Position numbers and translations under genes: made by a program | Assembly: GCF_012034335.1 (NCBI RefSeq) | Contig: NZ_JAATHJ010000004.1 | Location: 62,001 to 126,000 of the forward strand | DNA: 64,000 nucleotides | Source of the DNA: Alkalicoccus luteus | GTDB lineage: Bacteria > Bacillota > Bacilli > Bacillales > Salisediminibacteriaceae | Direction of reading: 5' to 3' | Part shown: piece by piece, positions 25,003 through 33,898 of the stretch | How positions within the stretch are numbered: the stretch's first letter is position 1 | How the letters are laid out: the number at the start of each line of letters is the position of its first letter | Notes under the pieces: model-generated | Database searches by the model: none | The model's input: only the letters and a program-made list of their open reading frames with translations | Told to the model about the DNA's origin: nothing

Positions 25003-26445
25003 ATGGATCGCACGGTGATAGTGGAGAAGCTTGATATTGGACATCGCGGGGCGGTACTGGAAGACGGTTCGGTACGGGAATGGCTCATTGATGATGTCCA
25101 TGGGCCTCTGCAGGAAGGGATGATTGTTGCAGGCCGGGTGGAAAACGTGCTGAACGGCATGGATGCTGCATTTATTGATATCGGGGACACAAAGCACGGG
25201 TACTTACATATGAAGGAACACCCCGAGTATCAGGCGTGGAAACTGCGAGAGGACGGGAAACCGGCTCCAAAAGCGGCAGCGCTTCTGCAAAAAGGTGACA
25301 GGGTCATCGTTCAGGTGAAAAAAGAGGCTGCAGGTTCAAAGGGCTGCTCGCTGACGATGCTGCTGTCGATTTCGGGCACGTATACGATTTACATGCCGTA
25401 CGGCGGCTATGCAGCCGTATCGAAGAAAATAAAGGATGAGAGCCGTGCTGCTATCCGCCGAGAGGTTCGCAGCTGGCTGGCCGAGCAGGAAGGTATTATC
25501 GTCCGGACAAACGCGGAAGAAACAGAGTCTGAGCTCTTAAAAGAGGAATTTAAGCTGCTCCGGTCGCGGATTGATGGGATGCTCAAGGAAAAACCGAAGG
25601 CTCCCGGCACGCTCTACTACGATGAATCACGGACCGATCTGCGAGTTGAAAAGGACTACGTCGGAGCTGCAAACACAGCCGTTATCACAAACGATGCCGA
25701 CCTTGCGGCACAGTGGAAACGAACCTCTCCGCACGTAACGTGGCGCGCCGGAAGTCTGTTTCCCGCATATAACCTCGACAAAGAGCTCGAAAAAAGCCTG
25801 CGTTCATTCGTCTGGCTGAAAAACGGCGGATCGCTCATGATCCAGGAAACAGAGGCGATGACTGTTATTGACGTGAATTCCGGCAAGTATACCGGATCCT
25901 CCGGGATGCGCGATACGGCCTATGATGTCAACATGGCCGCAGCTGAGGAAATTTCCAGGCAGCTTCGTCTGCGGAACATCGGCGGCATGGTAATCATCGA
26001 CTTCATTGAGATGAATCGAAGCGACGCTGCGAAACAGGTCGAGGAAACGCTGCAGGCAGCACTGAGGCGTGACGGTTCGACGACGAATGTCGCCGGCTTT
26101 ACAAGGCTCGGCAATATGGAAATGACGCGAAAGCAGACGAGACGAAAGCTGAGTCAGCTGCTGACGGAGTCCTGCCCCTGCTGCTCCGGGGCAGGCAGAT
26201 TGAAAACCCTGTGGCAGCTGACCGAAGAGCTGAAGCAGCAAGCACAGGCCGAGGAGGCGGAAGCCTGTCTGTTTGATGTACCGGAGCGGCTTGCTGCTTA
26301 TTTAAGGAAAGAATCGTTTGCCCGCGGGCTGCCGGAGCTGTATATCCGCATCCGCCGCGGAAATGACAGGGCAGAGCTTGTCCGGACTGGCACAGTTGAA
26401 GAGATAAAGGGAAGCGGCGAACGTCTCGGCGGCGTACTCTCTTGA
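25003..26445 (+). CDS. rng: Ribonuclease E/G family endoribonuclease
   Basis: A 480-residue RNase G-size protein: N-terminal S1 domain (about 37-120, GRVENVLNGMDAAFIDIG), catalytic DNase I-like domain with TVIDVNSGKYTG and MVIIDFIEM (metal-binding Asp residues), and the zinc-link Cys pair CPCCSGAG. It would process and decay RNA in the cytoplasm. Some Bacilli keep rng just before rplU, as here. GGGGGCGG lies before the ATG. The gene ends about ten bases before a repeat-filled intergenic region. Confidence 0.92.
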   Translation: MDRTVIVEKLDIGHRGAVLEDGSVREWLIDDVHGPLQEGMIVAGRVENVLNGMDAAFIDIGDTKHGYLHMKEHPEYQAWKLREDGKPAPKAAALLQKGDRVIVQVKKEAAGSKGCSLTMLLSISGTYTIYMPYGGYAAVSKKIKDESRAAIRREVRSWLAEQEGIIVRTNAEETESELLKEEFKLLRSRIDGMLKEKPKAPGTLYYDESRTDLRVEKDYVGAANTAVITNDADLAAQWKRTSPHVTWRAGSLFPAYNLDKELEKSLRSFVWLKNGGSLMIQETEAMTVIDVNSGKYTGSSGMRDTAYDVNMAAAEEISRQLRLRNIGGMVIIDFIEMNRSDAAKQVEETLQAALRRDGSTTNVAGFTRLGNMEMTRKQTRRKLSQLLTESCPCCSGAGRLKTLWQLTEELKQQAQAEEAEACLFDVPERLAAYLRKESFARGLPELYIRIRRGNDRAELVRTGTVEEIKGSGERLGGVLS

Positions 26446-26456
26446 TGGAAAAGCTT

Positions 26457-26625
26457 TGTTAAAGCCTGGTGTTGAGATGAAATAAGTAAGCCTGGGGCTC
26501 ATTTTTCTTCGCTTGCCCCAGAGAAATCCTTCAGCTATCCCTTCCTTTCGTCCGGGATGATCGTCACGCTTTCTTTTTCTGCAGGCGTCTTGAAAAATCG
26601 CCTTGTCTTCCATTTTTCGGATAGG
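26457..26625 (-). repeat. Mosaic repeat, inverted arm upstream of rplU
   Basis: Its reverse complement matches about 28340-28500, for example CATCTCAACACCAGGCTTTAA and a neighbouring GGGCAAGCGAAGAAA block. The two arms therefore form a ~130-160 base inverted pair around the rplU-prp-rpmA operon. Between this arm and the next repeat (26626-26784) there is GC-rich low-information sequence with no supported gene. Confidence 0.75.
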
Positions 26626-26784
26626 AATGTTGGAGAAAGAAACCACCGATGTCTTTTGTTTTGCAAAGCAAGAACGAAGCGGAAACCGGCGGACGCCTGT
26701 GAGCCGGGAAGATTCCGCAGCGCAGCGGGGAAGCGGAGGCGCTCGTCAGTTGCAGTGACGTGCCCTTCTAACAACAATGAATAG

Positions 26785-27008
26785 TAACAGAGCCACTCAT
26801 GCCATGACAAACTGCACCATGAAAGATGAACATCACGAACGCTGTGGAACGAAGGCGAGGACACCCAAAGGATCAGCGCAGTGCGAGAATCCATGTTGGC
26901 GACATGCTCTTTCGCCAACATTAGTCGAGAACAAGCCCTTGGGTAAGCCTTCGCCGAGAGTGGAACAGCTTGATGTACGTTGGTTGAACGAGCTATTTTC
27001 AAGGTAGC
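26785..27008 (+). repeat. Mosaic repeat, direct copy 1, before the rplU promoter
   Basis: About 224 bases nearly identical to 28496-28720 in the same orientation; shared blocks include GCGAGAATCCATGTTGGCGA, CATGCTCTTTCGCCAA, AACAAGCCCTTGGGTAAGCC and CTTGATGTACGTTGGTTGAA. The frames across it are not conserved between copies, so it is not treated as coding. It ends 15 bases before the -35 of rplU. Confidence 0.85.
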
Positions 27009-27023
27009 CAATGGAAAAAGCAA

Positions 27024-27053
27024 TTGACGCTGCCTCTGCCGCTGTGGTATGAT
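27024..27053 (+). promoter_or_regulatory. Promoter of rplU-prp-rpmA
   Basis: -35 TTGACG (27024-27029), 18-base spacer, extended -10 TGG-TATGAT (27048-27053). It is the best sigma-A match in the window and lies just after the mosaic repeat. Confidence 0.8.
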
Positions 27054-27065
27054 TTCCTTTGTTAG

Positions 27066-27160
27066 TTATTTGGCTGCGCCCAAATGACTGTAACCGCACG
27101 GAGCAGGTTTTTAAGCGTCTGACGCACCTGCAAAGGCGAGTCTGAGTCCAAGAGGAGGTG
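27066..27160 (+). ncRNA. L21 ribosomal-protein leader
   Basis: The untranslated leader has the elements CCGCACGGAGCAGGT, GACGCACCTGC and GAGTCCAAGAGGAGGTG expected of the Bacillus L21 leader motif; AGCAGGT can pair with ACCTGC. Such leaders are thought to let excess L21 lower its own expression. The assignment is from remembered motif elements; a covariance-model match would settle it. Confidence 0.6.
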
Positions 27161-27166
27161 CGCAAG

Positions 27167-27475
27167 ATGTACGCAATCATTGAAACTGGTGGTAAGCAGG
27201 TAAAAGTGGAAGAAGGCCAGGAGATTTTCGTTGAAAAGCTTGACGTGGAAGCAGGTGACACTGTCACGTTTGACCGTGTTCTGCTCGTAGGCGGAGACGA
27301 AACGAAGGTCGGAGCTCCACTTCTCGACGGAGCCACTGTTACAGCGAAGGTTGAGAAAAACGGCCGGGGCAAGAAGATCACTGTCTTTAAGTACAAGGCT
27401 AAGAAGAACTACCGCCGCAAGCAAGGTCACCGTCAGCCATACACAAAGCTGACTGTCGACACAATCAGCCTGTAA
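27167..27475 (+). CDS. rplU: 50S ribosomal protein L21
   Basis: ATG 27167 follows GAGGAGGTG; the residues begin [18 protein letters not shown], the L21 signature. 102 residues, full length, with the C-terminal [17 protein letters not shown] motif. It binds 23S rRNA. First gene of the conserved L21-Prp-L27 operon. Confidence 0.97.
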   Translation: MYAIIETGGKQVKVEEGQEIFVEKLDVEAGDTVTFDRVLLVGGDETKVGAPLLDGATVTAKVEKNGRGKKITVFKYKAKKNYRRKQGHRQPYTKLTVDTISL

Positions 27476-27488
27476 CAGGGTCCTAGTT

Positions 27489-27818
27489 ATGATACAAGTT
27501 CACTTCGAACGCGATGAAAATGGGGCGGTGACGTCCTTTACGATGAGCGGGCACGCCGAATCCGGTCCCTATGGATACGATCTCGTCTGTGCCGGAGCTT
27601 CTGCGGTTTCATTCGGAGCCGTTAATGCGGTGTACGAACTGACCGGCACGAAGCTCGACGTCGGCATGGAGAGCGGAGGCGGATACTTGTCTGCAGCAGT
27701 GCCGGAAGGGCTGCCGGAGCGAGTATTCAGCCAGGTTCAGCTCCTGCTTGAAGGACTTCTCGTTTCTCTCAAAACGATCGAAGACCAGTACGGCGAATTT
27801 ATTCGTGTCCATTCTTAA
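27489..27818 (+). CDS. prp: Ribosomal-processing cysteine protease Prp
   Basis: A 109-residue protein (Bacillus YsxB) with catalytic His22 (MSGHAESG) and Cys34 ([12 protein letters not shown]). Prp removes the N-terminal extension of L27 in Firmicutes. That extension is visible in the next gene (LQFFAQKK). The operon therefore encodes both protease and substrate. Confidence 0.93.
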   Translation: MIQVHFERDENGAVTSFTMSGHAESGPYGYDLVCAGASAVSFGAVNAVYELTGTKLDVGMESGGGYLSAAVPEGLPERVFSQVQLLLEGLLVSLKTIEDQYGEFIRVHS

Positions 27819-27837
27819 ATCACGGGAGGTGAAGACC

Positions 27838-28137
27838 ATGCTATTCAATCTGGATCTTCAGTTTTTCGCACAGAAAAAAGGTGTAGGTAGTACTAAGAAC
27901 GGCCGTGACTCTGAGTCCAAACGTCTTGGTGCTAAGCGTGCAGACGGGCAGGCTGTAACAGGCGGCTCTATTCTCGTACGTCAGCGCGGAACGCGCATCT
28001 ACCCAGGTGTGAACGTTGGAAAAGGCGGCGACGACACGCTATTTGCGAAAGTCGACGGCGTTGTTAAATTTGAACGTGTTGGACGCGACCGCAAGCGCGT
28101 CAGCGTTTACCCAGTACCGGCAGCTGTTGAAGCATAA
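27838..28137 (+). CDS. rpmA: 50S ribosomal protein L27 with cleavable N-terminus
   Basis: The start at 27838 follows GGGAGGTGA; the frame is open further upstream but overlaps prp. The 99-residue protein begins [20 protein letters not shown]. Prp is expected to cut between FF and AQKK, exposing the A-site-proximal tail. In Bacillus spo0B and obg follow; here a terminator and repeats do. Confidence 0.97.
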   Translation: MLFNLDLQFFAQKKGVGSTKNGRDSESKRLGAKRADGQAVTGGSILVRQRGTRIYPGVNVGKGGDDTLFAKVDGVVKFERVGRDRKRVSVYPVPAAVEA

Positions 28138-28145
28138 GCCGGCAG

Positions 28146-28175
28146 GCTCCTTCCTTTACGGAAGGGGCTTTTTTG
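28146..28175 (+). terminator. Intrinsic terminator after rpmA
   Basis: GCTCCTTCC / GGAAGGGGC stem (one T-G pair), five-base loop and TTTTTT. Confidence 0.88.
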
Positions 28176-28339
28176 TATACTGGAATAAGAGTGGGAGCAC
28201 GTTCTGCCAGCAGCGAGCCCGGGGAAGCTATTTCTGAAAGTGCTGATTAAAAAAATGGGGCGTAGGGTTGTCTCAGACAAGCTCTTCCGCTTCTTCAGGA
28301 TCTTCCCCAGCTCGTTCTTATACTTCCGTTTCGTCTCCC

Positions 28340-28500
28340 CTTTCAGATCAGGAAAAGTGGAGACAAAGCAAGTGCCCGAGGAAAAAAGCGTGACAGTTAT
28401 CCCGGTCGCAAGGAAGGGACGGCTGAAAGATTTCTCCTGGGCAAGCGAAGAAAGATGAGCCGCAGGCATACTTCTTTCATCTCAACACCAGGCTTTAACA
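28340..28500 (+). repeat. Mosaic repeat, inverted arm downstream of rpmA
   Basis: Partner of the arm at 26457-26625 (opposite orientation). It runs directly into the direct copy starting at 28496, whereas upstream of rplU the two modules are ~160 bases apart. An open frame here ends in EEKSVTVIPVARKGRLKDFS, but the other copy does not preserve it through to the stop, so no gene is called. Confidence 0.75.
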
Positions 28501-28720
28501 GAGACACTCATGCCATGACAACCTGCACCATGAAAGGGGAAAATCACGAACGCTGTTAAACAAAGGCGAGGACACCTAAAGGATGAGAGCAGTGCGAGAA
28601 TCCATGTTGGCGACATGCTCTTTCGCCAATAGTAGTTGAGAACAAGCCCTTGGGTAAGCCTTCGCCAAGAGTGGCACAGCTTGATGTACGTTGGTTGAAC
28701 ATGCTATTTTTCAAGGTAGC
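28496..28720 (+). repeat. Mosaic repeat, direct copy 2
   Basis: Direct copy of 26785-27008, about 90% identical by eye. It ends at AAGGTAGC, just as copy 1 does, 26 bases before the MBL-fold gene. Confidence 0.85.
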
Positions 28721-28745
28721 TTATAAACAAGGAGAGTGACAGCAA

Positions 28746-29483
28746 ATGAAAATAACAGTTGTCGGCAGGTGGGGGGCATTTCCGGAACAGGGGGAAGCGA
28801 CAGCCTGCTACATCGTCGAGCATGACGGGTATTGCTTTTTACTGGACTGCGGCAGCGGTGCCCTCAGCAGTCTCCAGACATACATAGACCGCAGACAGAT
28901 CGCGGCGGTTATATCCACGCATCATCATTTCGACCACGTGGCCGATCTTGGCGCACTCGTTTACAGCCGTGTTGTTGACCAGGCACTCAATGATACAGAC
29001 AAGACGCTTGCGATCCACTGCCCGCATGAAAGCAGGCTGCACTACGAGCAGTATGAAAAAACGCCCGCAGCAGAAGTCATTTCCTATCAGGAAACGGGTG
29101 TGATTAAGCTAGGCGGCGTTACTGTTACGTTTCAGCGAACCGGACATCCTGTACCCTGCTTCGCTGTGCGCTTAGAAGCGGAAGGAAAGACGATCGTTTT
29201 TACGGCCGATGCTGTCTATGACGAGAAGCTGGGCGTCTTTGCGTACGGGGCTGATCTGCTCATCGCTGAAAGCAGCTTTTATGCCGGTCAGGATGCAAAG
29301 GGGTTCGGGCACATGACGAGTGAGGAATGCGGAAAGCTCGCCCGTAACGCAAAAGCAGGGGAGCTGTGGCTGACCCATCTGCCGCATTTCGGGGAGGTGG
29401 CAGAACTGAAAAAGCAAGCAGAAAAGGAGTTTAGCGGAGCGGTAAAGCTTGCCGAAGCGGGTCTTACGATGCAGGCAGAGTAA
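28746..29483 (+). CDS. MBL-fold metallohydrolase (YhfI/RNase Z-like)
   Basis: A 245-residue metallo-beta-lactamase-fold protein with the HxHxDH motif in STHHHFDH (His59, His61, Asp63, His64), further metal ligands in GHPVP, TADAVYD and THLPHF, and the N-terminal GAFPEQGEATACY typical of YhfI. The substrate is unknown; relatives include RNase Z and phosphodiesterases. CAAGGAGAG precedes the start. Confidence 0.82.
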   Translation: MKITVVGRWGAFPEQGEATACYIVEHDGYCFLLDCGSGALSSLQTYIDRRQIAAVISTHHHFDHVADLGALVYSRVVDQALNDTDKTLAIHCPHESRLHYEQYEKTPAAEVISYQETGVIKLGGVTVTFQRTGHPVPCFAVRLEAEGKTIVFTADAVYDEKLGVFAYGADLLIAESSFYAGQDAKGFGHMTSEECGKLARNAKAGELWLTHLPHFGEVAELKKQAEKEFSGAVKLAEAGLTMQAE

Positions 29484-29498
29484 ATATGAACAAACAGA

Positions 29499-29536
29499 GG
29501 GGCTGATCGTTATAATGCGATCAGCCTTTCTGTTTT
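29499..29536 (+). terminator. Terminator between the convergent MBL and SEC-C genes
   Basis: Perfect nine-base stem GGCTGATCG / CGATCAGCC followed by TTTCTGTTTT. It may serve both directions only weakly. Confidence 0.75.
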
Positions 29537-29550
29537 GGTAAGGTGGTTTT

Positions 29551-30702
29551 TTATGCGCCGCAGCATTTTTTATACTTCTTCCCGCTGCCGCAAGGGCAGG
29601 GGGCGTTACGCGGTATTTTGGAAACAGAAGCCTGCTTCGCCTGCTGTGGCAAGGGCACGTTAAGCGGCGCATAGCCTTTGAGAATCCACTGCTTCGTATC
29701 ATTGTAAAGCGTCTGCAGCGCCGCCATCAGCTGATCAATCTGCTGCTCCTCTTCCAATCCTAATCGCTCAATTACAAAAACAGCTTCTTCATTAAAGGAA
29801 CGGCCGATTCGAAATGCATGCTCCGTAATCAAAGCAGTAGTCCATGCTTTCTGCTGCTCCACGTTCAGCTTGTTCTCCAGAAGTGAGGCAAATTTTTGCA
29901 CGGGGCCGTCATCGGCAGGGCCGGCGCTGTCTTTGTATGAAGCCAGCCGTTCTGGATCGACTTCGGCGTATCCGATCGGACGCGAAAATTGTGCTTCAAG
30001 CAGCTCTTGCGGACCGAACGTCGAGTACGTCAGCTCGATTTGCACGAGCAGGCCCTCTTCCAATATAACGTCGTACGGATTCCAGCGGGTGTATTCCTCA
30101 AAAATCTGGATAATCGTATCTGTATCGGTCTCCGGAAGCAGCCGCTGAACAAGCGCTGCATATGTCGGCAATGTCAAAACCCCGTAATGCACCCCGCAGC
30201 CAAGCGCGGTTCCGCAAATGATATCATTTCGCTCCCAGAGAGCCTGGAATTCCGGATTCTCGTTCAAAATTTGCTGCAGCCGCTCCTGAACGTCCGGACT
30301 GACTGCCAGGTAAAATCGCTCTCCCTCTCGCACAGCACGAATAAAATAGAGCTGTTGGAAATATTCGATGTGAACGAAGTGAAGATCATCAACGCCGGCT
30401 ATCTCACAGATGCCGTCTGTCGCAAGCTTCCGGAAGATATCAGCGCGGTGATTGTCCGCCTTCATGAGTATTTCCGGTATTCGCAGCAGCGCGTGCTCAC
30501 CGAGTGCTTCGGCGAGCTCTGCTTTATTCAGCTTGCTGAGTCCTTTCACAGCTGCCAGCTTTCTCAGCTGATCGAGCTCTCTTCTCGTGTAGCGTTTCAG
30601 CGTCTCCGTCAGGGATGCAGGCGCCGACGAATCGGTAAAGACGGCTTCCCAGTCCATCCGCTCCGCCTGCTGAGCGACTTCTGCATTAAGCTTTACCTCC
30701 AT
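29551..30702 (-). CDS. SEC-C motif protein with N-terminal Rho-N-like segment
   Basis: A 383-residue protein. The N-terminus (about 28-70, YTRRELDQLRKLAAVKGLSK) resembles a Rho-N/SAP nucleic-acid-binding motif. The C-terminus is a zinc-binding SEC-C motif (PCPCGSGKKYKKCCG) like that of SecA. The middle has no recognised domain. Such proteins may bind the ribosome, SecB or nucleic acids; the function is unknown. GGAGGAGG lies well before the ATG. Confidence 0.75.
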   Translation of the reverse strand: MEVKLNAEVAQQAERMDWEAVFTDSSAPASLTETLKRYTRRELDQLRKLAAVKGLSKLNKAELAEALGEHALLRIPEILMKADNHRADIFRKLATDGICEIAGVDDLHFVHIEYFQQLYFIRAVREGERFYLAVSPDVQERLQQILNENPEFQALWERNDIICGTALGCGVHYGVLTLPTYAALVQRLLPETDTDTIIQIFEEYTRWNPYDVILEEGLLVQIELTYSTFGPQELLEAQFSRPIGYAEVDPERLASYKDSAGPADDGPVQKFASLLENKLNVEQQKAWTTALITEHAFRIGRSFNEEAVFVIERLGLEEEQQIDQLMAALQTLYNDTKQWILKGYAPLNVPLPQQAKQASVSKIPRNAPCPCGSGKKYKKCCGA

Positions 30703-30797
30703 CTTATATCCTCCTCCACATCTCTCTTTTTTGTATTATCTCAAACATCTCTCACCCTCACCACCTTCCTAAGTCACGATCGTATGTAAAGGCAATC

Positions 30798-30824
30798 TTA
30801 ACAATTGCTTTACAAACCTTTACA
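30798..30824 (+). promoter_or_regulatory. PhoP-box repeats upstream of pstS
   Basis: TTAACA (30798), TTTACA (30809) and TTTACA (30819) are spaced 11 and 10 bases apart on the pstS coding strand, the TTHACA direct-repeat pattern bound by PhoP dimers in Bacillus. It predicts induction by phosphate starvation. Confidence 0.8.
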
Positions 30825-30911
30825 TGTAATTCATGTGAGGTTAATAAACGGAGCATATACTCATTCTTGTGAGGCAAAACAAAACGGTTTCTAACCAAGG
30901 AGGAAATGTAC

Positions 30912-31949
30912 GTGAAAAAGTTTGGACTAAGCGTCATTGCAATCAGCTCGATGGCAGTTATGGCTGCATGTGGTGGAAATGAAGAAGCATCCGGTGACAA
31001 CGCGGCAAATAATGCTGGCGGAAACAATGCAGAGGAAACGAACGAAGCTGCAAATAATAATGAAGCTGCAAACAACAGCGCTGATGAAGACATCTCCGGT
31101 TCTGTATCAATCGATGGTTCTGGTACTGTTTATCCGCTTATGTCCAGAATTGCAGAACAGTACATGGTGGAAGAAAATCCAAACGTAAGTGTTGAAGTAA
31201 GCCGTGCGGGAACGAGTGCCGGCATGCAGCGCTATGTTGAAGGCGAAACGGATTTTGCGAACGCGTCCCGAAACGTGCGCGATGAGGAAATAGAGGAAAT
31301 GGAAGCAAACGGAATCGAAAATATGGAGTTTCCGGTTGCGCTTGACGGCATGACGATCGTGCTGCACCCGGATAACGACTGGGCAACGGAAATGACGGTG
31401 GAAGAAGTAGAATCGATCTTTATTTCCGGCGCGGTCAGCGATGATGACACGGTAATGTGGTCTGATATCAACTCCGACTGGCCGGAAGAAGAGATTAACA
31501 CATACGGCCCGAACGAAAACCACGGCACGTACGAGTTCTTTATCGATGAGCTGATTGACGGCCAGGATCTGAAGGACGGTACGAACCTTCAGCAGGAATA
31601 CCCGACGCTCGTTGAACTGGTAAACGACGACGAAAATGCAATTGGATTCTTCGGCTTTGGCTATTATGAAAACAACCAGGATGCGCTCGGAGTTGTTTCA
31701 ATCGATTTCGGTGAAGGCAATATCACTCCGTCACTCGATACAATCGATCTTGAAGGTGACTACGCAGAATACACACGTCAAGTATTTACAAACTTAAATG
31801 TGGATGCTGCCCGTGAGAACCCGGCTGTTATGGACTACGCACGCTACGTATTTGAAGTAGCAGATGAACTTGCACCAGAAACAGGTTTTGCGCCGCTGCC
31901 GGAAGAGCAGCTTCAGGAGCAGATTGAAGAATTAGAAGAGATCAATTAA
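30912..31949 (+). CDS. pstS: Phosphate-binding lipoprotein PstS
   Basis: GTG 30912 is favoured because GGAGG is then eight bases away; with the ATG at 30906 the spacing is only about three. The protein has a signal peptide with lipobox MAAC, an Asn/Glu-rich linker (to about residue 62), then the PstS fold: DGSGTVYPL, SRAGTSAGMQRYVEGETDFANASR and PNENHGTYEFF bind phosphate. It delivers phosphate to PstCA. The linker is typical of salt-adapted exported proteins. Confidence 0.93.
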   Translation: MKKFGLSVIAISSMAVMAACGGNEEASGDNAANNAGGNNAEETNEAANNNEAANNSADEDISGSVSIDGSGTVYPLMSRIAEQYMVEENPNVSVEVSRAGTSAGMQRYVEGETDFANASRNVRDEEIEEMEANGIENMEFPVALDGMTIVLHPDNDWATEMTVEEVESIFISGAVSDDDTVMWSDINSDWPEEEINTYGPNENHGTYEFFIDELIDGQDLKDGTNLQQEYPTLVELVNDDENAIGFFGFGYYENNQDALGVVSIDFGEGNITPSLDTIDLEGDYAEYTRQVFTNLNVDAARENPAVMDYARYVFEVADELAPETGFAPLPEEQLQEQIEELEEIN

Positions 31950-31950
31950 T

Positions 31951-31988
31951 GGGAAGCGGCAGGTGCAGCACGTGCTGCCCTGCTTTCC
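31951..31988 (+). promoter_or_regulatory. Hairpin between pstS and pstC
   Basis: A strong stem centred on the perfect palindrome GCAGCACGTGCTGC, without a U-run. It probably stabilises or separates the abundant pstS message from the rest, as seen in other pst operons. Confidence 0.6.
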
Positions 31989-32048
31989 TTCTGTTAAACA
32001 CCCAGGGGGCCTTCAAAACAGGCAGGGGAAAAGAGAGGAGAATCGGGG

Positions 32049-32981
32049 ATGGCACAGTCCACGAGTGTAAGTGCATTAATTAAAGAAAAACGGCAGAAGA
32101 GCAAAAGGCAGAAGCTGGAGAATCTTGTACCCGCCTTCCTGTTTGCGGCCGCTTCTGTATCCGTTCTGACGACCGTCGGTATTCTGCTGACGCTGATCGT
32201 AGAGACGGCGATGTTCTTTTCAGAAGTTTCCTTCCGGGAGTTCTTTACTTCTACCGAGATGCAGCCGCTGAACCGGAACAATCCAACATTCAGTATTTTA
32301 CCGCTGCTATCGGCTACACTGTTATCGACTGTGATTGCCATGTTTGTGGCGATTCCGATCGGTTTAACGACGGCTGTTTATTTAAGTGAGTATGCGACAG
32401 AATCAGCGCGACGCGTCCTGAAGCCGATCGTTGAAGTTTTAGCAGGAATTCCAACAATTGTTTACGGCTTTTTCGCCTTTACGTTTGTAACGCCGGTGCT
32501 GAGAGAAATCATTCCGATTCTGGACCGCACGAACATACTCAGTCCGGGAATCGTCATGGGAATCATGATCATTCCGATGGTAGCCTCCTTATCAGAGGAT
32601 GCGCTGAGCTCGGTTCCGAACTCCATGAGAGAAGGCGCAATGGCCTTCGGAGCAACCAAATTTGAAGCAACCGTCCGTGTTGTCATTCCTGCTGCAATTT
32701 CCGGTATTATCGCTTCATTCGTTCTCGGTATTTCCCGGGCAATAGGGGAAACGATGATCGTTACGATTGCAAGTGGAAGCAACAAAAACCTCACCTTCGA
32801 TATCACCCAGTCGATGCAGACGATGACGGCCTACATCGTCGAGGTGACAAGCGGGGATGCCGGTGCCGGCACAACCGCCTACTACAGTCTGTATGCAGTT
32901 GCCATCACGCTCTTCTTCTTTACACTGGCGATGAACATGCTGGCGAAATATATATCGAAGCGTTTCAGGGAGGCATACTGA
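32049..32981 (+). CDS. pstC: Phosphate ABC transporter permease PstC
   Basis: A 310-residue permease with six membrane helices and the BPD-transport loop (EDALSSVPNSMREGAMAFGATKFE). It forms the channel with PstA. AGAGGAGAA is upstream of the start. It lies one base before pstA, so they are co-translated. Confidence 0.93.
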   Translation: MAQSTSVSALIKEKRQKSKRQKLENLVPAFLFAAASVSVLTTVGILLTLIVETAMFFSEVSFREFFTSTEMQPLNRNNPTFSILPLLSATLLSTVIAMFVAIPIGLTTAVYLSEYATESARRVLKPIVEVLAGIPTIVYGFFAFTFVTPVLREIIPILDRTNILSPGIVMGIMIIPMVASLSEDALSSVPNSMREGAMAFGATKFEATVRVVIPAAISGIIASFVLGISRAIGETMIVTIASGSNKNLTFDITQSMQTMTAYIVEVTSGDAGAGTTAYYSLYAVAITLFFFTLAMNMLAKYISKRFREAY

Positions 32982-32982
32982 T

Positions 32983-33873
32983 ATGGCAATGAATTATATC
33001 GATCAGGAAGCAGTATCCAGACAGCTGCCAAAGCGGATAGCTATTAACAAAATCATCCGCGGCCTGTTTTTCGGATCGACGCTGTTCGGCCTTGTCGTGC
33101 TGGCTGTCCTGCTGTATGACGTGATTACCGACAGCTGGGGCTGGATCAACTGGAATTTTTTGACGAGTGTCACTTCGTTTGATGCTGCAAATGCAGGTAT
33201 CATCGGAGCGATTACCGGAACCCTCTGGCTCATGATTATCGTTGGTCCGCTCACGATGATTCTTGGAGTGGCGACAGCGATTTATTTGGAGGAATATGTA
33301 AAAGAAGGTCGGGTCCGCACCTTTTTTGAAACAAACATCTCCAACCTGGCAGGTGTGCCGTCGATCGTTTTCGGTCTGCTAGGCCTGACTGTATTTGTTC
33401 GTATGCTCGGTATGGGATCCGTTGTACTGGCAGGTGCGCTGACGATGTCCCTGCTCGTGCTGCCGATCGTCATCGTAGCCTCACAGGAAGCGCTTCGTGC
33501 CGTTCCGTCCTACTTGCGGGAAGCATCGTTCGGTATGGGAGCAACGCGCTGGCAGACGATCAAAAACGTCGTTCTACCGGCTGCGCTTCCGAGTATCTTA
33601 ACCGGCATGATTTTAGCGATGTCACGTGCGATAGGGGAGACAGCACCGCTGATTGCGATTGGAATCCCGGCGCTTCTCATTCCGCTGCCGTCCGGACTGT
33701 TTGACAGCTTCACCGTTTTACCGGTGCAAATCTACTACTGGACGATCGATGCTGCATTGAATGCTGAACTCGCTTCGCTGGCGGCTGCAACAATCGTTGT
33801 CCTGCTCGTCGTTATGTTCATTCTGAATGCAACAGCGATTTTAATCCGCAACAAGTTCCAGAAACGATTCTAA
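32983..33873 (+). CDS. pstA: Phosphate ABC transporter permease PstA
   Basis: A 296-residue permease with six helices and the motif [24 protein letters not shown]'s conserved core (EALRAVP, GATRWQ), contacting PstB. It completes the PstC-PstA channel. Normal length. Confidence 0.93.
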   Translation: MAMNYIDQEAVSRQLPKRIAINKIIRGLFFGSTLFGLVVLAVLLYDVITDSWGWINWNFLTSVTSFDAANAGIIGAITGTLWLMIIVGPLTMILGVATAIYLEEYVKEGRVRTFFETNISNLAGVPSIVFGLLGLTVFVRMLGMGSVVLAGALTMSLLVLPIVIVASQEALRAVPSYLREASFGMGATRWQTIKNVVLPAALPSILTGMILAMSRAIGETAPLIAIGIPALLIPLPSGLFDSFTVLPVQIYYWTIDAALNAELASLAAATIVVLLVVMFILNATAILIRNKFQKRF

Positions 33874-33898
33874 AGATGACGAAAGGGGATGTCTGATC

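Noticed and set aside
26535-27023. 162-residue frame on the minus strand through the mosaic repeat
   Set aside because: The second copy of the repeat interrupts this frame with stops, so conservation is at DNA level, not protein level.
29989-30789. 266-residue open frame on the plus strand
   Set aside because: Antisense to the SEC-C protein, which has a full zinc motif and a ribosome site; no motif on this strand.
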